The notes under the pieces: generated by a model | What the model saw: the letters and a program-made list of their open reading frames with translations, nothing else | What the model was told of the DNA's origin: nothing | The model's database searches: none | In this document: positions 45,056-55,277 of the stretch, piece after piece | How the letters are laid out: each line of letters begins with the position of its first letter | Position numbering within the stretch: position 1 is the first letter of the stretch | DNA from: Maribellus comscasis | GTDB taxonomy: Bacteria > Bacteroidota > Bacteroidia > Bacteroidales > Prolixibacteraceae | Direction of reading: 5' to 3' | NCBI RefSeq assembly: GCF_009762775.1 | Contig: NZ_CP046401.1 | Span: forward strand, 1,488,001 to 1,552,000 | Length of the DNA stretch: 64,000 nucleotides | Made by a program: the position numbers and the translations under genes

Positions 45056-45249
45056 AAAGAAACAAAATGGTCTTAAAACCGACTTAAAATAATGTTTATC
45101 CGGCAACATCATCATGAGCTGCAAAAACGTAAAGTAACAAAAGCATGTTCTCACCATTTATCGCTCCAAACAAGGACATATAATAAATCTGGTCCCGTTT
45201 TCACAGCTTTGATTTTTTAGTAGATTTGTAGCGTTTTTAAAGGATATTC

Positions 45250-46245
45250 GTGGATATAACAGAGATAAATCAAATATTTGATAAATTCAGTCGTATGCGG
45301 GTTTTGGTAATCGGCGATGCGATGATTGACATGTATTTGTGGGGAAAGGTAGAGAGAATATCTCCGGAAGCTCCCATTCCCATTGTTTCGGTCACCAAAC
45401 ATGAAAGTCGTCTTGGAGGAGCGGCAAATGTAGTGTTGAATATACAGGCGCTGGGAGCCACACCCATTTTGTTTTCGGTTATTGGCAACGATGAAAATGG
45501 CAGAAAATTCAGGAGATTCCTGGAAAAAAGAAACCTTTCGTGCGAAGGAATTTTCTCGGACCCCAAAAGAAAAACCACCGTAAAAAGCAGGATCATAAGT
45601 AACGGGCAACATGTTGCCCGGGTAGATGAGGAAACGACAGCATACATCGGGCAGGAGATGGAAAATGAACTGATCTCCGCTATAAAAGAAACAATCAATA
45701 AGTCAAAAACAGATGCCATCGCTTTTGTCGATTATGACAAAGGAGTGATCACACCCAATCTTTTCCGGAGTGTCAATAAAATGGCGTTAAAAAAGGGCAT
45801 CCCAACAGCTGTCGATCCTAAAAAAAGAAATTTTGGTCTTTATAAGGATGTTACCTTATTTAAGCCCAATTTTGGAGAATTTGTAGGGGGTACCGGATTG
45901 GCTGTAAAAAAAGGCGACATCAGGACGCTAAAAGAAGTGGCAAATACTTTTAAAAGAAAACTAAATTTTAAATTTATATTTATTACGCTTTCAGAGCTGG
46001 GAGTATTTATTAGTAACGGGGTAAACGAACAGCATTATCCGGCCGTAATACGCGACATTGCAGATGTTTCAGGAGCGGGAGATACCGTGGTAAGTGTAGC
46101 CAGCCTGGCCGCTGCGGCAGATTTATCGCCCAAAATAATGGCAATGATGTCGAACCTTGCCGGTGGTTTGGTGTGCGAGAAAGTGGGAGTCGTCCCAATC
46201 AACAAAGAACAACTCATGAATGAAATGCAGACTCAAAAAATTTAA
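45250..46245 (+). CDS. D-glycero-beta-D-manno-heptose-7-phosphate kinase-like (RfaE domain I)
   Basis: A 331-residue PfkB-fold kinase like the first domain of HldE. It has GDAMIDMYLWGKVERISPEAPIPIV (read in parts) with the heptose kinase ending EAPxPI, RLGGAANVVLNIQALGA, and DVSGAGDTVVSVASL with the catalytic Asp. The second HldE domain (nucleotidyltransferase) is missing, as in Bacteroidota with separate hldA and hldC genes. It makes an ADP-heptose precursor for lipopolysaccharide. The start is GTG 45250 after a TAGATTTG -7 box at 45221-45228. Confidence 0.88.
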   Translation: MDITEINQIFDKFSRMRVLVIGDAMIDMYLWGKVERISPEAPIPIVSVTKHESRLGGAANVVLNIQALGATPILFSVIGNDENGRKFRRFLEKRNLSCEGIFSDPKRKTTVKSRIISNGQHVARVDEETTAYIGQEMENELISAIKETINKSKTDAIAFVDYDKGVITPNLFRSVNKMALKKGIPTAVDPKKRNFGLYKDVTLFKPNFGEFVGGTGLAVKKGDIRTLKEVANTFKRKLNFKFIFITLSELGVFISNGVNEQHYPAVIRDIADVSGAGDTVVSVASLAAAADLSPKIMAMMSNLAGGLVCEKVGVVPINKEQLMNEMQTQKI

Positions 46246-46363
46246 TTTTTTAAAATCTTCGCTTCCAGCTTTTTAAAAATAAAACAGCGGTGTAAATCAA
46301 AAAAATTTAAGAGGTTTCCGCTAAATTATTAACTTTGAAACCACTCAATTAAAAAAAATACAG

Positions 46364-47167
46364 ATGGGAAAAATAATATCACTGGCAAACCAAAAAGGGG
46401 GCGTAGGAAAAACCACGACAACCATAAATTTGGCAGCCAGCCTGGCTGTTTTGGAAAAAAAGGTTTTGGTAATTGACGCTGATCCACAGGCAAATGCAAC
46501 ATCCGGATTGGGATTCGATGTTAAAAACGTACAATCAAGCATTTATGAATGTATTGTGGATGAAGTGGAAGCCGAAAAAGTGGTTTTAAAAACCGAAATT
46601 GAAAATCTTGATTTAATTCCATCTCACATTGATTTGGTTGGTGCCGAAATAGAAATGTTAAACTTGCCAAACAGAGAAAAGGTGCTCAAGAATTCCATCG
46701 AGCAACTCAAAAATTCTTACGACTTTATTTTTATTGACTGTTCTCCTTCGCTTGGATTGATAACGGTAAATGCACTAACAGCTTCCGACTCGGTTGTTAT
46801 TCCTGTACAGTGTGAATATTTTGCCCTGGAGGGACTGGGAAAATTACTAAACACCATTAAAATCATTCAGAACCGGTTAAACCAGGGTCTTGAAATTGAA
46901 GGATTTTTACTTACCATGTACGACTCCCGTCTGAACCTTTCAAATCAGGTTTATGAGGAGGTGAAAAGACATTTTCAGGATATGGTTTTTGACACGGTTA
47001 TTCAGCGAAATATAAAATTAAGTGAGGCCCCAAGCTATGGGAAACCTGTTATTTTATACGATGCCAGTTCAAAAGGTGCCATTAGCCACATGAACCTGGC
47101 CCGCGAAATATTACAGAGAAACTCAATGACCACAATGTCGAAAGAAAAAAACGTAGTTATTATTTAA
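46364..47167 (+). CDS. parA: Chromosome partitioning protein ParA
   Basis: A 267-residue Walker-type ATPase that moves ParB-bound origin regions during segregation. The deviant Walker A is NQKGGVGKTTTTINL, the Walker B region DFIFIDCSPSLG, and EYFALEGLGKLLNTIK follows. It is the short chromosomal Soj type. A TAACTTTG -7 box lies at 46330-46337. parB follows after 4 bases. Confidence 0.97.
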   Translation: MGKIISLANQKGGVGKTTTTINLAASLAVLEKKVLVIDADPQANATSGLGFDVKNVQSSIYECIVDEVEAEKVVLKTEIENLDLIPSHIDLVGAEIEMLNLPNREKVLKNSIEQLKNSYDFIFIDCSPSLGLITVNALTASDSVVIPVQCEYFALEGLGKLLNTIKIIQNRLNQGLEIEGFLLTMYDSRLNLSNQVYEEVKRHFQDMVFDTVIQRNIKLSEAPSYGKPVILYDASSKGAISHMNLAREILQRNSMTTMSKEKNVVII

Positions 47168-47171
47168 AAAT

Positions 47172-48041
47172 ATGGCCATGGCAAAAAGGAATGCATTAGG
47201 TAGGGGACTTGGTGCGCTTATCGATGATGCAGAAAAAATGAAAAGCGCCGGAATTAGTGAGATTGAACTCAATAAAATTGAGGCAAACCCTTTTCAGCCC
47301 AGGTCGAAGTTTGATACAGAAGCACTGGAAGAACTGGCTGCTTCAATTCGGGAGATCGGTCTCATCCAGCCCATTACGCTCCGAAAGATTGGAGAAGATA
47401 AATTTCAAATCATTGCCGGTGAACGCCGCTTCAGGGCAGCACAAATTGCAGGATTGGAAACCATTCCGGCCTATGTGCGCAAAGCCAAAGACGACGGAAT
47501 GCTGGAAATGGCGCTGGTTGAAAACATTCAGCGCGAAGATTTGGACGCTATCGAGATTGCTGTAAGTTATCAGCGACTGATGGAAGAATTAAAATTCACA
47601 CAGGAAGAAATGAGTTCGCGTGTGGGTAAAAAACGTTCAACCATTGCCAATTACCTGCGTTTGTTAAAACTTCCCGCAGTAATTCAAAAGGGCCTTCGCG
47701 AAAAAGTTATTTCAATGGGACATGCCCGGGCCATTATAAATATTGAGGAAACAGAGACCCAGATTATGATTTACAACCAAATCATAAAATACGGATTCTC
47801 GGTAAGAAAAGTGGAAGAAATTGTTCGCGATTTGAATGATGATTCTGCCGACAAATCTTCAAAATCCCAAAAAGAAAAACTTCCCGGAGAATACCAGGTC
47901 ATAAAAAAACAACTGGACAGTATCTTTAAATCAAGAATTGGATTCTCGATGAACGACAAAGGAAAAGGAAAAATTACCATTCCTTTTAAATCCGCTGAAG
48001 ATTTGGAAAGAATTGTTAAAATAATTGAAAATCAAAAATAA
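47172..48041 (+). CDS. parB: Chromosome partitioning protein ParB
   Basis: A 289-residue CTP-dependent DNA-binding clamp. Marks are RNALGRGLGALI at the start, the ParB/Srx domain (IEANPFQPRSKFD, LIQPITLRKI, AGERRFRAAQIAG, LVENIQREDLDAIE) with GERRxRA for CTP, and the helix-turn-helix TQEEMSSRVGKKRSTIANYLRLLKLP. The C-terminal dimer domain follows. It recognises parS; a 13/16 parS-like sequence is found at 36840. An ATG at 47178 is a possible second start. Confidence 0.97.
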   Translation: MAMAKRNALGRGLGALIDDAEKMKSAGISEIELNKIEANPFQPRSKFDTEALEELAASIREIGLIQPITLRKIGEDKFQIIAGERRFRAAQIAGLETIPAYVRKAKDDGMLEMALVENIQREDLDAIEIAVSYQRLMEELKFTQEEMSSRVGKKRSTIANYLRLLKLPAVIQKGLREKVISMGHARAIINIEETETQIMIYNQIIKYGFSVRKVEEIVRDLNDDSADKSSKSQKEKLPGEYQVIKKQLDSIFKSRIGFSMNDKGKGKITIPFKSAEDLERIVKIIENQK

Positions 48042-48100
48042 ACCTTTCGTTTCCGGTCATATCTTAGGGTATTCTTCTATTTTTGTGCAAAATTTTAAAG

Positions 48101-48727
48101 GTGAATTTTAAATCGGCTTTGCAAAAAATTTTTATATTCTGCTTACTGTTGCTTGCAGAACAAACAGTTATTGGTCAGGGACTTGTTGACGCTGACACAA
48201 TTGCTACCGTCACGCAAAAACCGATGGAAGAGGAGAAAGTTCACTCTCCAAAAAGGGCAACTTTATATTCGGCCATTTTACCCGGGCTTGGACAGGCGTA
48301 CAACAAGAAATACTGGAAAATACCTTTCGTATATATTGGCTTTGGAACCATTGGCTATTTTATAGATTGGAACAATGATTATTATCAGTTAACCAAACGC
48401 GCTTATATCCATTTAAGAGACGATGATCCTGAAACCACCGACTATTTGAAACTAAAAGGAATTGAATATTACGATTTGGATAATGCCACAGACAAAGCGA
48501 ATCTGGAAACTGCCCTTTCAAAACGACAGGATTATTATCGACGCAACCGCGATTTCCTGATAATAAGCATGGTAGCTTTCTACGGATTAAATATTATCGA
48601 TGCGAGTGTGGACGCCCATCTTTTCAATTTTGACGTTTCAGATGATTTAAGTCTGAATTGGCAACCCTCGATGTTGAATTTTCAAAATGATCTGGTATAT
48701 TGCATAAATCTTACTTTCAATTTTTAA
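48101..48727 (+). CDS. DUF5683-domain membrane protein
   Basis: A 208-residue protein with an N-terminal signal or anchor (LQKIFIFCLLLLAEQTVIG). The DUF5683 core SPKRATLYSAILPGLGQAYNKKYWKIPFVY is present (read in parts), followed by further helices. Function unknown; it typically follows parB in Bacteroidota and precedes a LysM transglycosylase, as here. The start is probably GTG 48101; an upstream TTG at 48083 falls inside the TATTTTTG box. Confidence 0.85.
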   Translation: MNFKSALQKIFIFCLLLLAEQTVIGQGLVDADTIATVTQKPMEEEKVHSPKRATLYSAILPGLGQAYNKKYWKIPFVYIGFGTIGYFIDWNNDYYQLTKRAYIHLRDDDPETTDYLKLKGIEYYDLDNATDKANLETALSKRQDYYRRNRDFLIISMVAFYGLNIIDASVDAHLFNFDVSDDLSLNWQPSMLNFQNDLVYCINLTFNF

Positions 48728-48732
48728 CACGT

Positions 48733-50361
48733 ATGAACTTGATTACAAAATCGATAATACTTTCTTTTTTTATTTTATTCTCGGGTAACCTACTGGCTCA
48801 GGAGACAGATTCGCTCAATATCTTGAAGGAAAAAGACGAGCTTGTTGTTGACACTTTACAACAGCAGGACACGCTTTCACTGGAAAGACAACTGCTTCTT
48901 GATGAAGATTTGAATGATATCTTTTCAGAGAAAATGGACAGTTTGGTAAACACCTGGTATATCGAAAATGCATTTACTTTAGACAGTATCGACCTGACCT
49001 TAATAAAAAACTATCCCAAAAATCTTCCGGATTCTGTTTATGTTGAAAGATTACAAAATATTGAACAGGTCATCGACTTGTCGTACAACAATGTGGTAAG
49101 AAACTTTATCAAATTGTACACCGAAAAAAAGCGGGATTTATCAGAAGTAATCATAGGTCTTTCGTACTATTATTTTCCAATTTTTGAAGAAACTTTGGAT
49201 AAATATGATATGCCTCTGGAATTAAAATACCTGGCCATTATTGAGTCAGCATTAAATCCGAGAGCCCGTTCACGGGTTGGGGCAACCGGGATGTGGCAAT
49301 TTATGTACGGGACGGCAAAAAATATGAAACTCGAAATAACCAGTTTTGTCGATGAACGTCGCGACCCTGTAAAATCAACCGACGCAGCAGCACGATATTT
49401 AAAAAGGTTGTACGATATATATGGCGACTGGCATCTTGCCATAGCTGCTTACAATTGTGGTCCCGGCAATGTAAACAGAGCCATCAGGCGCTCAGGAGGA
49501 AAAAGAAACTACTGGGAAATATATTATCGTTTGCCCAGGGAAACCCGCGGCTATGTGCCTGCTTTTATTGCAGCAAGTTATTTTATGAATTATTATGGTG
49601 AACACAATTTGATTGCCAATTTTCCTGAAACCTCTATTAATACCGATACAATTATAGTAAGCGACTACCTTCACTTTGACCAGCTGGCGGCTACGCTCAA
49701 TATGTCAAAAGATGAACTCCGGTCCTTAAATCCAATGTACCGTCGTGATGTTATTCCTGCAAAACCGGAAAAAACTTATCCACTGGTGTTGCCGGAGGAC
49801 AAAATAATGGACTTTATAGATCAGGATACGTTTGTTTTTGCTTATGAAAGGGAAAAATATTTCCCGGACAATACGCTTATGAAACCAACTGAAAGTTCGG
49901 GATATTTTACTCCGGTCGATATCGAAGGAAAGGCCAAAGTAGTTTACACAGTAAAATCGGGCGACAATGTAGGATTTATTTCTTCGTGGTTTCATGTTCG
50001 CGCCTCCGATTTAAGATACTGGAACAACATTCATCGCGACCTGATACGTGTAGGGCAAAAGCTGGTTGTTTATGTTCCGGAAAATCAAAAAACAAAATAC
50101 GAGAAGATAAATTCCCTGACTTTCGCACAGAAACAGGAAACGATTGGAAAATCGGGAAGCAGCTCCTCAACCAAAAAAGCTGAATCCAAACCTGTTGACC
50201 CAAATTTTGTATATTATACGGTAAAAAAGGGTGATACACTTTGGGATATCGCGGAAAAATATGCCGGAATATCCAGTAACGAGATCATGAAGCTAAATAA
50301 TCTTTCAAACGACCGAGGGTTGTACATTGGTCAAAAGCTTAAAATCAAAAGAAAGTCATGA
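48733..50361 (+). CDS. mltD: Membrane-bound lytic murein transglycosylase D with two LysM domains
   Basis: A 542-residue periplasmic enzyme that cleaves the MurNAc-GlcNAc bond of peptidoglycan to leave 1,6-anhydroMurNAc. It begins with a signal peptide (SIILSFFILFSGNLLA). The transglycosylase domain has LKYLAIIESALNPRA with the catalytic Glu, GATGMWQFMYGTA, and AIAAYNCGPGNVNRAI. Two LysM domains follow: VYTVKSGDNVGFISSWF and YYTVKKGDTLWDIAEKY. The frame is open from 48700, but ATG 48733 is the natural start. The usual next gene in other Bacteroidota, a RelA/SpoT homologue, is not here. Confidence 0.94.
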   Translation: MNLITKSIILSFFILFSGNLLAQETDSLNILKEKDELVVDTLQQQDTLSLERQLLLDEDLNDIFSEKMDSLVNTWYIENAFTLDSIDLTLIKNYPKNLPDSVYVERLQNIEQVIDLSYNNVVRNFIKLYTEKKRDLSEVIIGLSYYYFPIFEETLDKYDMPLELKYLAIIESALNPRARSRVGATGMWQFMYGTAKNMKLEITSFVDERRDPVKSTDAAARYLKRLYDIYGDWHLAIAAYNCGPGNVNRAIRRSGGKRNYWEIYYRLPRETRGYVPAFIAASYFMNYYGEHNLIANFPETSINTDTIIVSDYLHFDQLAATLNMSKDELRSLNPMYRRDVIPAKPEKTYPLVLPEDKIMDFIDQDTFVFAYEREKYFPDNTLMKPTESSGYFTPVDIEGKAKVVYTVKSGDNVGFISSWFHVRASDLRYWNNIHRDLIRVGQKLVVYVPENQKTKYEKINSLTFAQKQETIGKSGSSSSTKKAESKPVDPNFVYYTVKKGDTLWDIAEKYAGISSNEIMKLNNLSNDRGLYIGQKLKIKRKS

Positions 50362-50615
50362 TTTGTCTCTTTTGCACACACTCTGCCAGTCAGAATTATT
50401 CTGTCTGGTGAATCATTTTTTATTTCTCTGATTATTTTTGAATATTAGATTCATGTTATAGCAAAGAAGGCGGACATTCTGCCGCTACCGTTTTTTAATA
50501 ATCTGAAGAGGATTTTAATAGGAAAGCTCCAAGTACTTTTTATTGTTTTTTTGCGAACAATAATCCCTTATTATTCATTACTATAATGGATGGTTAACGA
50601 CTAAAATTGAAAAAC

Positions 50616-51260
50616 ATGAAAAAGGTTGGAATTATAGGTTCAGGAAATGTTGGGCAGGCACTTGCGGAAGGTTTTGTTAAAAACGGCTACCAAACAACAA
50701 TTGCATCAAGAAGCGAAGAAAAAAGAAAAGAACTGGAACAGGCATTTGAAGGAAAAATAAAAACGGATACTCTGGAAAACACTGCCCGGAACAATGATAT
50801 TATTGTATTTGCAGTAAAGGGAGGAAAAGCAAAAGAAGCGCTTGCCGTTTTGAAAGTGGATAATTTAAAAGGAAAAACCGTTATTGATGCTACCAATCCC
50901 ATTGAAGACGCTGCTCCGGTAAAGGGTGTTCTCGTCTACTCTACTTCCATAAACAAAAGTCTGATGGAAGAGCTGCAGGAGATGGCAGCTGAAGCAAAAT
51001 TTGTAAAAGCTTTTAATTCGGTTGGTGCAGGCCATATGGTCGATCCTTTATTTGAAAGTAAACCCACGATGTTTATTTGCGGAAATGATACTGAAGCAAA
51101 AAAAGAAGTAAGCGAAATTCTTGACAAATTCGGCTGGGAAACTGCCGACATGGGATTTGCGGAGGCTGCCCGTGCCATTGAACCGCTTGCAATGTTATGG
51201 TGTATTCCGGGATTTAGCAACAACAGCTGGAACCACGCATTTAAACTGCTCAAAAAGTAA
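50616..51260 (+). CDS. NADPH-binding oxidoreductase of the F420 reductase-like family
   Basis: A 214-residue protein with the N-terminal Rossmann motif GIIGSGNVGQALAEGFVKNGY and ASRSEEK, which holds the phosphate of NADP. VFAVKGGKAKEAL, DATNPIED, and KAFNSVGAGHMVDP follow. The fold is that of NpdG/F420-dependent NADP reductases, but F420 is not expected in Bacteroidota, so the true substrate is unknown. ATG 50616 is the start (TTG 50607 is also in frame). A terminator-like hairpin lies 24 bases after the stop. Confidence 0.85.
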   Translation: MKKVGIIGSGNVGQALAEGFVKNGYQTTIASRSEEKRKELEQAFEGKIKTDTLENTARNNDIIVFAVKGGKAKEALAVLKVDNLKGKTVIDATNPIEDAAPVKGVLVYSTSINKSLMEELQEMAAEAKFVKAFNSVGAGHMVDPLFESKPTMFICGNDTEAKKEVSEILDKFGWETADMGFAEAARAIEPLAMLWCIPGFSNNSWNHAFKLLKK

Positions 51261-51283
51261 ACTTTTCAAAAATTACGTAAAAA

Positions 51284-51311
51284 AAATACCGGATTGGAAT
51301 CTCCGGTATTT
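51284..51311. terminator. Intergenic terminator hairpin
   Basis: A perfect 10-bp stem (51284-51293 with 51302-51311, core ATACCGGA/TCCGGTAT) with an 8-base loop. It has a T-run on the minus strand and a shorter one on the plus strand, so it can end both the oxidoreductase gene and the convergent 57-residue protein gene. Confidence 0.75.
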
Positions 51312-51323
51312 GTAATAACGTTT

Positions 51324-51497
51324 TTACTTTGGTTCCCAAAAACAACGTTTGGGCGAAACAATCTTTTCTTCGGTTTTTAATATTTTCATTGCTTTGTCTA
51401 CTTCCTTTTTATCTAGTCCTGAAGCTTCTGCAATTTCGCCGGCTTTTAAAGGTTTTCCGGCTGCCTTTAAAGTTTCCAATACCTTTTCTGCACTCAT
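51324..51497 (-). CDS. 57-residue winged-helix protein
   Basis: A short gene found by reading the minus strand: start ATG 51497, stop TAA 51324. The 57-residue product starts [14 protein letters not shown], continues [20 protein letters not shown] and ends [19 protein letters not shown]. It has the helix-turn-helix pattern [23 protein letters not shown] followed by a wing-like strand (KIVSPKRC), typical of minimal MarR/DprA-like winged helices in Bacteroidota. It lies 13 bases after the start of no other gene and downstream of the histidine kinase on the same strand (51511 is the kinase stop side), and it is followed by a terminator. DNA binding is inferred from the motif only. Confidence 0.8.
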   Translation of the reverse strand: MSAEKVLETLKAAGKPLKAGEIAEASGLDKKEVDKAMKILKTEEKIVSPKRCFWEPK

Positions 51498-51510
51498 ACT
51501 TTTGTTTTTT

Positions 51511-53604
51511 TTAATTTGAATTATTTGCAGGGATAAAAATAGAAAATCTACTCCCTTTATTTTCCTGACTTTTTATTGTAAGGTATCCTCCATTCAATTT
51601 TATAAATTCGTTTGCAAGCTGCAATCCCATGCCTGTACCGTTTTCCTTATTTGTGCCCAGTTGGTGATAGTTGGAATCGACCTGTAACAATTTATCAACT
51701 TGATCTTCCGGTATTCCAATTCCCTGGTCCTCAATTCTTACCTCAGCCATTTGGTCTTTTTGAACAACCTTTACCAATATTTTTTTACCCGAAGGAGTAA
51801 ATTTCACCGCGTTCGAAAACAAGTTTCTTACGGTTGTGGAAATCATCTCCCGATCGGCAAATACTTCAATTCCGCTACAAAGTTCTGACTTAACATCAAT
51901 CGATTTTAATTCAGCGGCATGTTGTAAACTTTTTATCGTTTTTTCGACTTCATCATCAATATTAAAAATCGTTTTTTTAACTTTCATTCTTCCCCCCTGT
52001 ACCAAAGACCAGGTTAAAAGGTTTTCCAGTAGTCTCAGAGCCTGTTTAGACGTTTTGTATGACAGCTCAGCAAGCCTTCTTTGCTCAGACTTCGGGAATT
52101 TATCAAACTCCTTTGCCAGTAGTTCCGTCAGATTGAGAACCGAACCAATCGGATTTTTTAAATCATGGGCAATAACAGAATGAAATTTATCTTTCGATTT
52201 AACCAACTGGCTTAATTCCCGGTTTAATTCTTCAAGCCTTTTTGTTTGCTCTTCAATTTTTTTGTTTTTCAACGTTAATTCGTCGTTCAACTGTTTAAGC
52301 TTCCGCAACTTGATTAAAATATTTAACAAGGCAATAAAAAGAACGACTAAAAAAACAAGCGAACCCAAGGTAACAATTCGTCGCAATCGCTTTTCATTGT
52401 CGATATTTAGCTGCAATATCTCATTATCCTTCTCTTTTTCCATCGTTTCAACTAAAACATCAACATTTGAAATCGCATCAATAACCGCACGGTTAAACAT
52501 TGAATCGTGTATAAGGAAATATTTCCTGAAATATTGCAGGGCAAATCGGGTGTTATTTATTTCAGTGTATGCATCAGCAAGTATTCTGTTAGCTCTTGCC
52601 TGCTGATTTAAAATCATCGTCCCTTCCGTAACTTTTAAAGCTGAATCGGCATAAACTATTGCCTTGTCAAACTCGCTATCATTCAGATAACTTTCGCCTA
52701 TCAAACAAAATACTTCGGACAAGTTCAGACTATCTCTTAATTCCTTAAATACGTTACCAGCATCAAAATAGCTTTTATACTTTAACCCGGAAAGTCCAAG
52801 ACTACCATAAGTCTCAGCCAGCAGCCCAAGTGCTTCTCCTACCAAAGTTTTACCTTCAATAAACTGAAATCCGGATTTCTGATCTTCAAACCTTTTATTT
52901 ATATCAAGGATTAATGCTCTTAGATTTTGAACTGCTTCTTTGTATTTCGCCGTTTTCATTTGCAGGTTAGCCAAATACATTTGCACATATCCCAATTCAA
53001 CAGGATCACCAAGCTCTTTTCTTATCGTTAAAGCTTTATTCAGATATTGTTCTGCTTTATCAAAGTCATTTATGTATAAATAATTAACTCCAATATTGGC
53101 AGAAGCCAGGGCAATTCCCTCCGGTTCATCTGTTTCTTTAAATACATCCAGTGAAATTTTATAAAACCCGATAGCCCGGTTGTAATGTAACATCGCCTCA
53201 TAACAATTCGCAATTTCAAGGGTTACCCAACCAACATAAGGGCGATACTCATCAAGTTGTGCATATTTATAAGCTCTGTTTAAATAGTCGAGAGCGATGT
53301 TGTAACTCCCTTTTTCCAGAAAAGAGCCTCCCATTTCCATATAAATATCAACAAGTCCCCAATTAATTTTATGTTGTCTGGCCAGTTCTATATTTTCGTG
53401 AGCAAACTCAAGATACAATTCATAATCAGAACGCCTTAGCTGTTGGATTATTTCAAGTCTGGCATTTAATAAAAACTCAACATCGTCAACGCTGTCTAAA
53501 CTGTAAAACAAATTTCTCAGGCTATCTTTTTCGTCAAATGCAGAGGTTTCTTCCCAAAAACAGAAGATGCTTAAGAAACATAGTAAAATCGTTATTCCTC
53601 TCAT
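51511..53604 (-). CDS. TPR-containing sensor histidine kinase
   Basis: A 697-residue hybrid of periplasmic tetratricopeptide repeats and a kinase. A signal peptide ([19 protein letters not shown]) is followed by about seven TPRs (residues 60-370, e.g. [26 protein letters not shown]). A membrane helix (about 410-430) and a short coiled coil come next. The HisKA box [13 protein letters not shown] has phospho-acceptor His480, and the HATPase motifs are [19 protein letters not shown] and GTGMGLQLA. This architecture is common in Bacteroidota. No response regulator is adjacent; the small winged-helix protein gene begins 14 bases beyond its stop. Confidence 0.93.
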   Translation of the reverse strand: MRGITILLCFLSIFCFWEETSAFDEKDSLRNLFYSLDSVDDVEFLLNARLEIIQQLRRSDYELYLEFAHENIELARQHKINWGLVDIYMEMGGSFLEKGSYNIALDYLNRAYKYAQLDEYRPYVGWVTLEIANCYEAMLHYNRAIGFYKISLDVFKETDEPEGIALASANIGVNYLYINDFDKAEQYLNKALTIRKELGDPVELGYVQMYLANLQMKTAKYKEAVQNLRALILDINKRFEDQKSGFQFIEGKTLVGEALGLLAETYGSLGLSGLKYKSYFDAGNVFKELRDSLNLSEVFCLIGESYLNDSEFDKAIVYADSALKVTEGTMILNQQARANRILADAYTEINNTRFALQYFRKYFLIHDSMFNRAVIDAISNVDVLVETMEKEKDNEILQLNIDNEKRLRRIVTLGSLVFLVVLFIALLNILIKLRKLKQLNDELTLKNKKIEEQTKRLEELNRELSQLVKSKDKFHSVIAHDLKNPIGSVLNLTELLAKEFDKFPKSEQRRLAELSYKTSKQALRLLENLLTWSLVQGGRMKVKKTIFNIDDEVEKTIKSLQHAAELKSIDVKSELCSGIEVFADREMISTTVRNLFSNAVKFTPSGKKILVKVVQKDQMAEVRIEDQGIGIPEDQVDKLLQVDSNYHQLGTNKENGTGMGLQLANEFIKLNGGYLTIKSQENKGSRFSIFIPANNSN

Positions 53605-53685
53605 TTACAATAAAAAAAACGAAAAATTACAAGCACTAATATAAATAAGAATTTTCTATTCGTGTTAATTTTTTCGTTTTTCCAC

Positions 53686-53713
53686 TACCAGGGCTTTTGA
53701 AAATTCCCTGGTA
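53686..53713. terminator. Hairpin downstream of Fe superoxide dismutase
   Basis: A perfect 8-bp stem TACCAGGG/CCCTGGTA (53686-53693 with 53706-53713) with a 12-base A/T loop. It has no T-run on the minus strand and is therefore only a possible terminator. Confidence 0.4.
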
Positions 53714-53748
53714 AAATAACAATATATGGTTCTGGTTTACGAAACCAA

Positions 53749-54330
53749 CTATTCTGCAAATCTTTCTGAAATCACTTTCCAATCTAAAATTTTCCAGAAG
53801 TCCTCAATATATTTAGGACGCAAATTCTTTTTATCAATATAATAAGCATGTTCCCAAACATCGCATGTCAATACTGGTTTTTTGCCATCACGAATTGGGT
53901 TGCCTGCATTACTCGTTTGAAGAATTTCCAGTTCGCCGCCATCATTTTTTACCAGCCAGGCCCAGCCCGAACCAAAAAGAGTTGCAGCAGCCTTTGAAAA
54001 CTCAGCGATAAAATTCTCAACGGAACCAAATTTCGCCTCAATAGCGGTTTTCAAATCGTCTTTAGGCTCCTTACATCCATCGGGACTAAATTGCATAAAA
54101 TAAAAAGTATGATTCCATACCTGCGCACCGTTATTAAAAATTCCTCCTTCAGCCTCTTTGATAATTTCTTCCAAACTTTTGTCTTCAAACCCGGTTCCTT
54201 TAATCAGGTTATTTACATTATTTACATAAGCCTGATGATGTTTCCCATAGTGGAATTCAATGGTTTTTTCACTGATAAATGGTTCCAATGCGTCATTTGC
54301 ATACGGAAGTTTTGGTAATTCGAATGCCAT
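53749..54330 (-). CDS. sodB: Superoxide dismutase, Fe type
   Basis: A 193-residue SOD that converts superoxide to oxygen and peroxide. Metal ligands are visible in KTIEFHYGKHHQAYV, AQVWNHTFYF, and CDVWEHAYY. The Fe-type marks are GAQVWNH (Gln near the N-terminal ligand) and TSNAGNPIRDG in place of the Mn-type NQD. It is the first of two SOD genes in the region; the other is Mn-type. A TACCTTTA box on the minus strand (54378-54385) is a possible -7 element. Confidence 0.95.
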   Translation of the reverse strand: MAFELPKLPYANDALEPFISEKTIEFHYGKHHQAYVNNVNNLIKGTGFEDKSLEEIIKEAEGGIFNNGAQVWNHTFYFMQFSPDGCKEPKDDLKTAIEAKFGSVENFIAEFSKAAATLFGSGWAWLVKNDGGELEILQTSNAGNPIRDGKKPVLTCDVWEHAYYIDKKNLRPKYIEDFWKILDWKVISERFAE

Positions 54331-54633
54331 AATTTTCCAGTTTAAAAGTTAATTTCTTTTTGTTGATTCTTTTCTTGTAAAGGTAAAACATATTAAACTG
54401 AAAAAGGATTAAACAAAAAGTTAATTTGAAAGAAGTTTAAATAAGAAAAATCCTGTTGGAGAGCAAAAACTGAAATTTTATGATATGCAGAAAACGTTAT
54501 GAATATTCCTTAAGAGGGTAAAAGCAGAAAGGATCGATACCACGAGACCAGCGACACCAATTGAACATAATATTATAAAAAGAGGCAACAAAAACCCCGG
54601 AGCCTCTGCCCCGGGGAAAAAACCAAAAATCAA
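54331..54633. other. Gap between the two superoxide dismutase genes
   Basis: A 303-base stretch. The right end holds the terminator of the Mn-type gene; the left end probably holds the promoter of the Fe-type gene (TACCTTTA, minus strand, 54378-54385). I see no further gene in it. Confidence 0.5.
54590..54620 (-). terminator. Terminator of the Mn superoxide dismutase gene
   Basis: CCCCGG (54595-54600) pairs with CCGGGG (54611-54616) around a 10-base loop. On the minus strand it is followed by TTTTTGTT, 14 bases after the gene stop. Confidence 0.85.
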
Positions 54634-55233
54634 CTAACCTTTAAACCGCCTGGCGACTTCATTCCAGTTGATGAGATCCCAAAATGCATTTACATAATCC
54701 GGACGTCTGTTTTGGTAATTCAGATAGTACGCGTGCTCCCACACATCAATTCCTAAAATTGGCGTACCCTGAACTTCCGCTACATCCATCAAAGGATTAT
54801 CCTGGTTGGGCGTTGACGAAACCGCCAGCTTATTCTTTTGAAGTACCAACCATGCCCAGCCAGATCCAAACCGCGTAACCGCAGCCTGAACAAAAGCCTC
54901 CTGGAAATTTTTTACTGAACCAAATGAATCATTGATTGCATCAAGAAGTTCTCCTTCTGGAGCTTTAGCTCCACCCGGAGCAATTACATCCCAATACAAA
55001 TTATGGTTATAATATCCTCCTCCATTGTTTCTAACCGCTGTTGAATATCCTGAAACTCCACTCAATATCTCCTCTATTGCTTTTCCTTCCAAATCAGTTC
55101 CTTCAACTGCGCCGTTTAATTTTGTTGTATACCCCGCGTGATGTTTGGTATGATGTATTTCCATCGTACGTGCATCAATGTGAGGTTCCAATGCTGTGTA
55201 ATCGTATCCTAATTTTACTAGTTCAAATGCCAT
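54634..55233 (-). CDS. sodA: Superoxide dismutase, Mn type
   Basis: A 199-residue SOD. Ligands: [19 protein letters not shown], and [12 protein letters not shown]. The Mn-type signature is [13 protein letters not shown] (Gly rather than Gln near the second ligand) and [10 protein letters not shown], whose Gln lies where MnSOD has its active-site glutamine. Having Fe and Mn forms side by side lets the cell keep activity under iron shortage or oxygen exposure. Its own promoter has both boxes (55278-55309), and its own terminator follows, so the two SOD genes are separate transcripts. Confidence 0.95.
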   Translation of the reverse strand: MAFELVKLGYDYTALEPHIDARTMEIHHTKHHAGYTTKLNGAVEGTDLEGKAIEEILSGVSGYSTAVRNNGGGYYNHNLYWDVIAPGGAKAPEGELLDAINDSFGSVKNFQEAFVQAAVTRFGSGWAWLVLQKNKLAVSSTPNQDNPLMDVAEVQGTPILGIDVWEHAYYLNYQNRRPDYVNAFWDLINWNEVARRFKG

Positions 55234-55277
55234 AGCTTTTATTGTATTAAAAGATTTAAATGTATTTAATTCTGAAA

